A stretch of DNA of 64,000 nt from assembly GCA_029261875.1 (NCBI GenBank), contig JAJDAL010000033.1, positions 79,830-143,829 of the forward strand, given 5' to 3'. A model generated the notes under the pieces. The model was not told the origin of the DNA, did no database searches, and worked only from the letters and a program-made list of their open reading frames with translations. Made by a program: the position numbers and the translations under genes. Of this stretch, positions 1-9,000 are shown one piece after another; position 1 is the stretch's first letter; each line of letters begins with the position of its first letter. The stretch is from Deltaproteobacteria bacterium (lineage in GTDB: Bacteria; Myxococcota_A; UBA9160; JAJDAL01).

Positions 1-1
1 T

Positions 2-1210
2 CCGCAGACGTTCCTCGCAGGGGACGTACTCTCGATACCCAACTGCCGAACCTCGCGTTGCACCGAGGGCGCGCAAGCCGTCTGCGCGACCAGCAGCGAG
101 TGCACGGCGAGCCCCACGGATTCCTGCCAGCTGGCCGCGGACGAAACCGGCGTCGCCGACAGCAACGGCGCGTGTTCCATGCAGGCGGTCTTCGCCGCTC
201 GCACCGTGGACGATCTCGAATCCCTGATCGGCGGGGCGTTGCTCCAGATCGTGGCCGCAAGCCGCACCCTGGCCTGCCAGGGCGAATGCCAGAAACGCAT
301 CAGCCTGCGCAACATCTTCACCGATGCCAATCTGCTGCCTACGGAGCAACCGACCCTGGGCGACGTCTTGCTGGAACGACGCCCCGTGGCTGGAACGATC
401 GCGGTGATCGATTTCGGAATCTCACCCAAGCGCGGTTTTCGGATCTGCCCGCAACTTCCCGACGGGTCGATCGTCTGCCAACCGGACGGTGTCGCGAACC
501 TGGCCGCCGCGGATGTCGACGGATTCGGAGACCTGTCCGCCAACATCTGGAACGCGCGCATGATCAACGTCAAAGGCCTCGTGCGCTACGACCCCGTGAC
601 GGCCCCCACCCAGCGCCTTTGCCGCAACCCCGCGGACGGAGAGCCCGTCAACACCACCTTCACAGCGTGCCGCAGCGTTGGGGGTGTGCCCTTGCCCGAA
701 GGAAGCAACTGCAGCCACGCGTCCCCTCCGCCGGGAGAGACGGGGTGTTTCTTGGCTTCCGGCGATCCCAACGATCCCGCGGGTACACCCACAACCTGCA
801 AGTGCATCACGTTGCTCGCCACCTCGAACACGCGACCGGTGGTTTCCTTGCGACAGCTCGACCCGGGCGTCGTGCGGACTCCCCTCGCCGAGAAATTCCG
901 GAATGCCAGTGTCGTTCCGAGGCCTGCAGAATCGCTGATCCGTTACCAGATGCGGCGCGGAGACCTTCCGCTGCTGGGCACGGTTCCAGACCTCGAACCC
1001 TTTCGGGTACCCAGCCTCACTCTGTTCGAAGACGAGAACCTCGCGGTGGCGCAGATCAACATCAAAGGGGTCCCGGTCGCAAGCACGCGCTGGCAGATCC
1101 GCTTGTCCTCTCAAGGGCTGCTCGCGAACGCGCGCTACCGAAACGCATTTCTGCGCTCGATCGTCGATATCGAATTGATCTTGGCCTACCAGGGATTCGA
1201 CCCCATTTAG
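2..1210 (+). CDS. Secreted/surface Cys-rich hypothetical protein, 5'-partial (continues left of window)
   Basis: Frame open from position 2 (PQTFLAGDVLSIPNCRTSRCTEGAQAVCATSSECTASPTDSCQ...) through the listed 343-aa ORF to the stop at 1210; upstream of and collinear with the next genes. Confidence 0.7.
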   Translation, partial: PQTFLAGDVLSIPNCRTSRCTEGAQAVCATSSECTASPTDSCQLAADETGVADSNGACSMQAVFAARTVDDLESLIGGALLQIVAASRTLACQGECQKRISLRNIFTDANLLPTEQPTLGDVLLERRPVAGTIAVIDFGISPKRGFRICPQLPDGSIVCQPDGVANLAAADVDGFGDLSANIWNARMINVKGLVRYDPVTAPTQRLCRNPADGEPVNTTFTACRSVGGVPLPEGSNCSHASPPPGETGCFLASGDPNDPAGTPTTCKCITLLATSNTRPVVSLRQLDPGVVRTPLAEKFRNASVVPRPAESLIRYQMRRGDLPLLGTVPDLEPFRVPSLTLFEDENLAVAQINIKGVPVASTRWQIRLSSQGLLANARYRNAFLRSIVDIELILAYQGFDPI

Positions 1211-1218
1211 GAAGAAGG

Positions 1219-2736
1219 ATGATGATGAACGTACGCAAATTCAGATCTGGTTGGCCGGCTCTCCTCGGGGCGCTGTTCCTGGTTTCTCAACCCGCGTGGG
1301 CCATCGACGAACGGTTGGATCGCCGCATTCCCTATCAGGGGAAGCTGACAGGCGTTACGGGCACGGCAACGCTTTCCGTCGAACTCTTCGACAGCGCGGA
1401 AGGTGGGGACTCGATCTGGGGCCCGGAACCCCACCAGGTTACACCCGACGCCGACGGACGCTTCGTCATCGTGATCGGATCTTCCGAACTCGACCAATGC
1501 TCGCGCGCGCCCTTCGGCCGCAACCTGATCGAGAATCCGGGCAACGAGGCCGAACTCGTGGGCGGCGAGATTCCCGGCTGGACGGAAGTGCTGGGAACGA
1601 CGTGGGGCCACTATCCCATCCCGAACGACAATCCCCCCTTCGATGGGGACCGCTACTTCTACGCCGGCCTGGTCGCTGCCGGGGAGCTGGCCCAGAACGT
1701 CGACGTATCGGATTTCGCGTCCGAGATCGATGCGGGTCTCCAGAGCTTCGCGTTCCTCGGCCGCGTTGCCGCATTCGTCCTGGGGAACGACCAGACCGAG
1801 ATCGTCGTCGATTACCTGGACCAGAACGAGAACGTGCTGGAATCCTTCCCCAGCGGACCGTTTACCCCCGGCAACCAAGTGTGGGAAACGATCTCCGATA
1901 CGCGCGTGGCTCCGGTCGGAACGCGCATCATCCGGGTGCGGTTGCTCTGCACCCGGCTCGCGGGATCCCAGTGCGATGGCTACTTCGATGGCCTCTCCCT
2001 GGTGGCGACGCACGCGTCCTCGAGTTCGTTGCTCTGCGAGAGCGGTGGTGACGGCATCTCGGACCTGGATCAGATCGAACCGTCTCCCCTGTTCGTCAAT
2101 GTCACGGTGGATGACGGAAACGAAGTCCGAGAACTATCACCGCGTCAACAACTATTCCCCGCATACCATGCATCGAGCGCCACGGCTGGCGTGGCCGTGG
2201 GAACCGTACTCATGTGGTGGGGACAGCTCGACCAGATCCCGCCCGGCTTCGAACTCTGCAACGGAGACCCGCCCAGCACCGCCGGCGCTACGCTGGTGGG
2301 AAACAAGCCGGATTTGCGCGGACGCTTTCCCCGCGGCGCTCCGGGCGGCATCACCGATGTCGCTACCGTTCCCATCAGCGGCGGGTCCGACACCGCGGCG
2401 GCCCTGACTTCGGGTGGAACTGCGCTCAGCCAGGCGCATCTTCCGGACTACACCCTGCCCGACACCTTCAGCACCAACTTCCGGGGATCGCACCAGCATT
2501 CGGCGATCCACTCCTGTGCGTCCAATGAAGGCGGCGGGGACTCCCACTATGCGTTGGGGGACAGCAACTCCGGACGAAACTGCCCCTTGATCATCGGTTC
2601 CGATGGAAATCACACGCACAGCGTCACGGGTAGCGCGCGGTTGGGCGGAGGCGGCGGGAGTCATTCCCATTCGATTCCGTCTCACGACAATCGCCCGGCC
2701 TACCTGGATCTGTTCTTCATCATTCGGGTGAAATAG
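1219..2736 (+). CDS. Secreted phage tail-collar-domain protein with an inserted galactose-binding/CBM-like module
   Basis: ATG 1219 gives MMMNVRKFRSGWPALLGALFLVSQPAWA signal peptide; C-term VGTVLMWWGQLDQIPPGFELCNGDPPSTAGATLVGNKPDLRGRFPRGA...HSHSIPSHDNRPAYLDLFFIIRVK is tail-collar-like; the listed ORF start at 58 is artefactual. Confidence 0.8.
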   Translation: MMMNVRKFRSGWPALLGALFLVSQPAWAIDERLDRRIPYQGKLTGVTGTATLSVELFDSAEGGDSIWGPEPHQVTPDADGRFVIVIGSSELDQCSRAPFGRNLIENPGNEAELVGGEIPGWTEVLGTTWGHYPIPNDNPPFDGDRYFYAGLVAAGELAQNVDVSDFASEIDAGLQSFAFLGRVAAFVLGNDQTEIVVDYLDQNENVLESFPSGPFTPGNQVWETISDTRVAPVGTRIIRVRLLCTRLAGSQCDGYFDGLSLVATHASSSSLLCESGGDGISDLDQIEPSPLFVNVTVDDGNEVRELSPRQQLFPAYHASSATAGVAVGTVLMWWGQLDQIPPGFELCNGDPPSTAGATLVGNKPDLRGRFPRGAPGGITDVATVPISGGSDTAAALTSGGTALSQAHLPDYTLPDTFSTNFRGSHQHSAIHSCASNEGGGDSHYALGDSNSGRNCPLIIGSDGNHTHSVTGSARLGGGGGSHSHSIPSHDNRPAYLDLFFIIRVK

Positions 2737-3768
2737 ATGCGCACCGTCAAGCAAAACACGCTGAGTATCCTTCTCGTTGCACTGGCGATCCTCGCCCTGC
2801 CCACCTGGTCCCATGCGGCGGAAGAATCCTCCGGCCGTCAGATCCGCTTCAACGGTCGACTCGATGGGAACGTCGGTTCCGTGACGCTCATCGTCGAGCT
2901 CTTCGATTCGCTCCTCGGGGGTACGCGGCGCTGGGGCCCCGAACAACACCGCGTGACCTCGGATGCCGAGGGACGCTTCGCCATCGTGATCGGCGCCAGC
3001 GGGCTCGATCGATGCACCCGCGCAGCCAACGGCGACCTGCTCTGTGCAGGCACCGGCGATTCGATTGCGGACCTCGATCAGATCGGAGCGTCTCCGCTCT
3101 ACGTGAGTATTACCGTGAGCGATGGAACGACCACCACCGTACTGAGTCCGCGACAGAGGCTCTTCCCCGCGTTCCACGCGGCCAGCGTAAACGCGGGGGT
3201 TCCCGTGGGTACCGTGATCATGTGGTGGGGTTCGGAACTCGACATCCCCGATGGCTTCGAGTTCTGTGACGGACAATTGCCGAGCACCGAAGGCGCAGTA
3301 CTCACCATCCCCAAGCCCGATCTGCGCGGACGCTTTCCCCACGGCGCGGCCGCCAACGCCGACGACGTCGCCACGGCACCCGTCACCGGTGGAAGCGACG
3401 CAACCGCGCAACTGACGTCCGGCGGGACGACGCTCGGCAGCGCGCAGCTTCCGGACTACGTCCTCCCCGACACTTTGGCGACCGGTATTCCGCAGAACAG
3501 CGGCGGTGGTTCCGGGCCCCACCATCACAACTCGCCCATCCACAGCTGCGCGCACGACGACGACGGAGGCTCCGACACTCACTACACCCTGGGCGGAAAC
3601 GGAAACCCGCCATGTCGACTCAGCTTCGGTTCCGTCGGAAACCACAATCACACCATATCCGGCAGCGTCCGGTTGAACGGATCGGGACAGGCCCACAGCC
3701 ACACGGTCCAGCAACACGAGAATCGACCTGCTTTCCAGCAGCTTGCGTTCATCATTCGCGTGAAATGA
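2737..3768 (+). CDS. Secreted phage tail-collar-domain protein (paralog of preceding gene)
   Basis: Starts immediately after the previous stop; signal peptide; VGTVIMWWGSELDIPDGFEFCDGQLPSTEGAVLTIPKPDLRGRFPHGA...HENRPAFQQLAFIIRVK. Confidence 0.85.
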   Translation: MRTVKQNTLSILLVALAILALPTWSHAAEESSGRQIRFNGRLDGNVGSVTLIVELFDSLLGGTRRWGPEQHRVTSDAEGRFAIVIGASGLDRCTRAANGDLLCAGTGDSIADLDQIGASPLYVSITVSDGTTTTVLSPRQRLFPAFHAASVNAGVPVGTVIMWWGSELDIPDGFEFCDGQLPSTEGAVLTIPKPDLRGRFPHGAAANADDVATAPVTGGSDATAQLTSGGTTLGSAQLPDYVLPDTLATGIPQNSGGGSGPHHHNSPIHSCAHDDDGGSDTHYTLGGNGNPPCRLSFGSVGNHNHTISGSVRLNGSGQAHSHTVQQHENRPAFQQLAFIIRVK

Positions 3769-3779
3769 GGGAAACGACC

Positions 3780-6020
3780 ATGACTCGCACGACTTCATTC
3801 CTCTTTGTTCTGGCGGCATCGCTCTGCGTCGCGGGCGCGGCCCTCGCCGGCATCCCGGAACCGGATGCCATCTACTTCGGCTCCGTCCAAGTCGACGGCG
3901 CCCCTGCGGCGAACGGCACGCTGATCTCGATCCGCGAAGGATCCGACGGAGCCGGCGAGTTGTTGGACGAGTTCACCCTGGGCGGTGTGCCGTCCGCCGG
4001 CGACCTCTACGTCCTGCGCATTCCCCTCGAAGCGTCCGAGGGTGGCGCGCTTTCCGGCGGGAGCGCGCAAGTGGGCGACCAGGGCATCGTGTTCGTCAAT
4101 GGAATCGCCGCGGGCCTCGTCAGTATCGGGAGCCGGGGGCGCGTGGTCCGCATGGACATCGCCGCCAGCAGCACGACCCCGCCGGATGTCGACGGCGATG
4201 GCGCGTTCGATTTCGTAGACAACTGCGGCGGTGTCCCCAACGCGGGACAAGCGGATTCCAACGGAAACGGCATCGGCGACATCTGCGAACCCTTCGTGAA
4301 CCCCGGCCTCAGTTTCGTCAGTGTCGAGAACGTGGACAACCCGGCGGACCCGTCCACCGGAAAAGGTTCCGTGAGCTACGCCTTCGAGATCGGAAACACC
4401 GAAGTCTCCAATATCGACTACGTGGAATTCCTGAACGCCGTCGCGGCCGCGGATCCGGGTGCCCTCTACAGCGAGTTGATGGCCAGCGATCCCCGGGGCG
4501 GGATCCTCCGCGAGGGCGCATCGGGCAGCTACAGCTACAAGGTCAAACCCAATCTGGGTGACAAGCCCGTGAACTTCGTCTCCTGGCTCGATGCCGCTCG
4601 CTACGCCAACTGGCTCGAGAACCAGCAACCCAGCGGGCCCCAGGACGCGACGACCACCGAGGATGGTGCCTTCGATTTGACCGTCGAGAACCCCGGAGAG
4701 AACGCCGTCCTGCGCGAGACCGCCATGACGTCCCTTCCTACGGAAAGCGAGTGGTACAAGGCGGCCTACTACGACCCGTCCGTGGGACAGGACTTCTACT
4801 GGCTCTACCCCACCCGCGAGGACGACCCGGGCCCGGCCCCGGTCGTCTCCAATCCGATCGGATACGTGACGAACATCGGCCCGGGTGTGGCGAACTTCGC
4901 CGACGCTGCCGTGTGGAACGGGCAGACGGGAAACGTGATCGCGGTAGCGAGTACCGGGGCGCAGAGCTTCTACGGCACCCTCGAGCAGGGAGGAAACGTT
5001 TCGGAATGGCTGGCCGCGGCTCCGGAGCAAGCCCAGCGCGTAGCCCGCGGAGGCTCTTGGACCGACGACCGCTTCGCCATGGAATCCATTTCCGATTCTC
5101 CCGACCGGGCCGCCGTGCTGCGCGATCCGCTGCTCGAAAATTCTGAGCTCGGATTTCGCATCGTGAAGTTCGAGGCGCGCATCCTGGACGAAGACGGCGA
5201 CGGCGTGTCCGACGACCGGGACAACTGCGTGGGTGTCTTCAATCCGGCGCTCGGCAGCCAGGGACGTCCTGCGCGGGCGTCCTTCCAGACCACGACCGGA
5301 GGCCAGCTCGACGACGACGCCGACGGTTTCGGCAACGAGTGCGACGCCAAGTTCACGGAATCCGGCCAGTTCGTGAGCGGCGTCGACCTGAGTGAGATGA
5401 ACGCCTCCTTCAACAAGGCGCGCGACGGAAACGACTGCGGATCCACGGGCGACAAACCCTGCTCGATCTTCGATCTCGACAACAGCGGCCAGGTGATCGG
5501 CGGAACGGATCTTTCCCGAGCCCTGGCCCTCTTCAATGGAGAGCCCGGACCGTCTTGTGCGGGATGCCCACTCCAATGCGTGGGCCCCAACTGCGGCGCC
5601 GTGGCGGACAGCGACGGAGACGGCGTCCCGGACGACCAGGACAACTGCATCGCGGTCTTCAACCCGGCCCTGGGAACCCTGGGCGCTCCCGCCCGCCAGT
5701 CCTTCCAGACCACCACCGGAGGCCAGCTCGACGACGATGCCGACGGCGTCGGGAACGAATGCGACGCCAAGTTCGCTTCGGGCGGACAGGTGGTCGGTGG
5801 CCTCGACCTGGGCGAGATGAACGCTTCTTTCAACAAGAATCGTTCGGCCTCGAACTGCGGCGCCACGGGAGACAAACCGTGCGCTCCCTTCGACCTCGAC
5901 AACCTGGGTCAGTTCATCGGGGGCAACGACCTCACCCGGGCTCGCGAACTCTTCAATCAGGTACCCGGGCCGGCGTGTAACGACTGCCCACTGGCGTGCG
6001 AGGGGCCGGCGTGTTCCTGA
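3780..6020 (+). CDS. Secreted FGE-sulfatase/SUMF1-like protein with two C-terminal Cys-rich dockerin/EF-hand-like modules
   Basis: ATG 3780 MTRTTSFLFVLAASLCVAGAALA; NTEVSNIDYVEFLN...PVNFVSWLDAARYANWL...LPTESEWYKAAY...GGNVSEWL...ARGGSW...LGFRIVK; then two DNC..FQTTTGGQLDDDADG..N.CDAKF modules. Confidence 0.85.
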   Translation: MTRTTSFLFVLAASLCVAGAALAGIPEPDAIYFGSVQVDGAPAANGTLISIREGSDGAGELLDEFTLGGVPSAGDLYVLRIPLEASEGGALSGGSAQVGDQGIVFVNGIAAGLVSIGSRGRVVRMDIAASSTTPPDVDGDGAFDFVDNCGGVPNAGQADSNGNGIGDICEPFVNPGLSFVSVENVDNPADPSTGKGSVSYAFEIGNTEVSNIDYVEFLNAVAAADPGALYSELMASDPRGGILREGASGSYSYKVKPNLGDKPVNFVSWLDAARYANWLENQQPSGPQDATTTEDGAFDLTVENPGENAVLRETAMTSLPTESEWYKAAYYDPSVGQDFYWLYPTREDDPGPAPVVSNPIGYVTNIGPGVANFADAAVWNGQTGNVIAVASTGAQSFYGTLEQGGNVSEWLAAAPEQAQRVARGGSWTDDRFAMESISDSPDRAAVLRDPLLENSELGFRIVKFEARILDEDGDGVSDDRDNCVGVFNPALGSQGRPARASFQTTTGGQLDDDADGFGNECDAKFTESGQFVSGVDLSEMNASFNKARDGNDCGSTGDKPCSIFDLDNSGQVIGGTDLSRALALFNGEPGPSCAGCPLQCVGPNCGAVADSDGDGVPDDQDNCIAVFNPALGTLGAPARQSFQTTTGGQLDDDADGVGNECDAKFASGGQVVGGLDLGEMNASFNKNRSASNCGATGDKPCAPFDLDNLGQFIGGNDLTRARELFNQVPGPACNDCPLACEGPACS
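5220..5597 (+). repeat. Cys-rich C-terminal module, copy A1 (126 aa)
   Basis: DNCVGVFNPALGSQGRPARASFQTTTGGQLDDDADGFGNECDAKF...VSGVDLSEMNASFNKARDGNDCG...FDLDNSGQVIGGTDLSRALALFNGEPGPSCAGCPLQCVGPNCG. Confidence 0.85.
5640..6017 (+). repeat. Cys-rich C-terminal module, copy A2 (126 aa)
   Basis: DNCIAVFNPALGTLGAPARQSFQTTTGGQLDDDADGVGNECDAKF...GQVVGGLDLGEMNASFNK...FDLDNLGQFIGGNDLTRARELFNQVPGPACNDCPLACEGPACS-stop. Confidence 0.85.
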
Positions 6021-9000
6021 GGATTGCCCAGCGCTGGGAGCGCGCGCTCGCACCGGTCCTCGCAACGCTTCTGCTCTTCACCGCCAGCGACGCCCGCTCC
6101 GCTGCAAAGAATGGGGTCTCGGCCCAATCCATCTCCCTTCCCTCGGGGCCGGGTTCCATCGAAGGGTTGGGCGAATCCTTCGAGCCGCAGCTCAACACCG
6201 GCACGGCGACCTACTCCGTACGCTTGAAAGTCCCTCCGGGCCGAGCGGGTTTCGCGCCGGGGCTGGGGCTCTCCTACAACGGCGGGGCGGGCAATGGCAC
6301 CGTCGGTCTGGGCTGGTCCCTGAGTGGGATCGACTGTATTCAGCGCCAGACCGATAAAGGCCAGCCCCAGTACGACGAGAGCGAGACGTTCTCCGGGACC
6401 GACGTCTTCCTGGTCGGCGGGGAAGAGCTCGTCCCCCTATCCGACGGAACCTTTCGCCCGGAGAACGAAAGCGGCTTCCAGCGCTATCGCTTCGATCGCG
6501 CGACGGACACATGGCTCTGTGAAAACCCGGATGGAAGCAAACTCACCCTCGGCGGCGTAGCGAACAGCCGCGTTTCGGACGGTGCGCGTACGGCGCGTTG
6601 GTGCGTGAGCCGCGAACAGGACACCAACGGAAATCGCATCGACTACGAATACGTGGCCTTCCCCGACTCCCCCGGCCAGATCTACCCGAAACGAATCGTC
6701 TACAACCGCCACGCCACCCAGTCCCTGGACGGTGAGCAGATCGTGGTCTTCCAATACGAGGCGCAGACCCGTCCGGATCCGGTTAGCGACTACCGTTTCG
6801 CCTTCGAGGTCATCACCGCGCGGCGCCTGATCGCCATCGACACCTGCACGCGAGGCGGGAGTTTCTCTCCCGTGACCAGCTGTGACGCCGTGGGCGAAGC
6901 CGGCGCGGCGCGCGTCGGCGCCTATCGTCTCGACTACGACGAGGTCGGCGCGTGCGAGGAAGGCGTGTGCGCCCGGGGCATGCTGGGCAATGCCTGCGTG
7001 GTGGACGTCGACTGCGTGGCGGGCGTAACGCGTCTCGAGCGGATCACCCAGATCGGTGACGACGGTGTTACGGAGCTGCCGCCCTTGCGCTTCACCTACA
7101 CCGAGCTCGAGTTGTTCCAGAACCCGGAATGGATCTTCGTCGCAGGCTTTCCACTGGGTGTGATCGGAGGCCCGGAATCGGCGCTGGTGGACCTCAACGG
7201 AGACTCGCTGCCGGATGTCGTCGAATCCCCCACTGGGCTACCCGGAACCTTACGCCGTTTCATGAATGAGGGCCCCGATGAAAACGGTGTCGTGAGCTTC
7301 GCCCTGGCCGAAGTCTTCGCGGGACCGCAGCAGCGTCTCAGTACACCGGGCACCCAGATCGTCGACATCAACGGCGACGGTGTGGCGGACCTCGTCACGC
7401 GTCCGTCGGCGGACACCTCGACCTTCGAGGTACGACGGGGCAGCGACGCCGGCTTCTTCAACATCGTCCCCAACAACTTCGAGATCGCGGGCTTCAATGA
7501 CTTCGCGGTGCAGGGTTTCGACGACCCGAAGGTTCAATTCACCGATCTCGACTTCGACAAGCGCATTGACATCGTACGCAGCGACACCGATGCCGGGGGG
7601 AGCCCGTCAGGCCTTCGTGTGCGCATCAATCGCCAGTTCGCGGGGCAGGAATTCCTGGACCTGCCCGTGGAATGTGCCCCCTTGCCCGGAGTGGACTTCG
7701 CCAACGGCAAGAGCTTCCTCGTGGATCTCAACGGAGATCGTCTGCTCGACGTGGTGCAGGTGGAAACGACGCCCACCGCGCTGCAGCAGATCCGCTTTTT
7801 CCCCTCCTGCGGCGGCGGCGGTTACGGTCGCGGCGGCAGCTGCGAGGCCCAGGGGCCGGCCGTTACCCTGGGCGGCGCGCCGGTGGAGGGCTTGTCCGGG
7901 GCGGACTTCCAGAACTTCAGCGGGTTCCGCTGGCAGGATCTGACCAACGACGGTCTCTCGGATCTCCTATGGACCGGCCCGCAATCCATGACGGCCTGGA
8001 TCAACGTGGGGGGCGACCGTCTGCGCCGCGTGGAGCTCGGTTCCTATCTGCCGGGTGTGGACTTCGATCGCTGTGATCCGGGTACCGGCTGCAATCCCCA
8101 GAATTTCGACCTGATGCTCTTCGCGGACATCAACGCCAACGGAACCACGGACATCGTTCACGTGGACCGCGAAACCCAGGCGGTGCGCTACCTCGACATC
8201 GTCGGCCCGAGCGGTGTTCCACCCAATCTCCTGAAGAGCATCGACAACGGTCTCGGTCGCAAGACCGCCATCGAATATGAACCCTCGACGAGCGACTACC
8301 TCGAAGCGCAGAACGTGAGCGGAAAGCCCTGGGAGACCCGAGCGCCCTTCCCCGTCACCGTCGTCTCCCGCAAACGCGTGCGCGTGGGCCTCGACCTGGA
8401 CGAAGTACCCGGCGAAGACGAGTACGTAACGGACTACCGCTACCGGGATGCCTTCTACGATTCCGTGGAAAAAGAGTTTCGGGGATTCTCGGAGGTAGAG
8501 GTCCTTGCGCGTGGCGATGCAGGCCACCCCACGCTTCTCACGCGCCACAGCTTCCACACCGGAGCACCCGATGGTGAGGACAACGACGGCGACGGCTTGA
8601 TCGACGAGCGAACTCCCCTGGGTGGCGCCGAGGAAGAAAGCCTCAAGGGCGTGGCTCTCGAGCAGCGTACGGAGACCTGCACGGACGGGCCCGATGGCGA
8701 TTGTTTCGCGACCGGTGAGATCTTCCACCACAACTTCAGCCGCTGGGAAGTCCGCAACCTCCACGGCGCCACGGGGTTGGTCTGCAGCGGCGACCCGGGA
8801 ACCGGCTGCTGCAGCGACGCGGATTGTGCTTCCGACGAACTCGGCGGAAGCTGCGTCGCGGGGGGGATTTCCGAGCCCGGCGTGCGTCCCGAGCAATCCT
8901 GCGCCAACGGAAAGAGTGTCCGCTGGGCGTTCAGCGGTGCCGAACGCTCCTCGACCCTCGAGCAGGGTTCCGGCGATCGCATCGACATTTTTCGGGAGAT

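Noticed and set aside
1219-3768. Prophage tail genes
   Set aside because: Collar domains are preceded by Sec signal peptides and there are no capsid, baseplate, terminase, lysis or integrase genes in the window.
2152-3819. 555-aa minus-strand ORF opposite the tail-collar genes
   Set aside because: Shadow ORF in high-GC coding DNA; plus-strand product has signal peptide and recognisable domains.
3795-6065. 756-aa minus-strand ORF opposite the FGE/module gene
   Set aside because: Mirror ORF; composition low-complexity and no family motifs.
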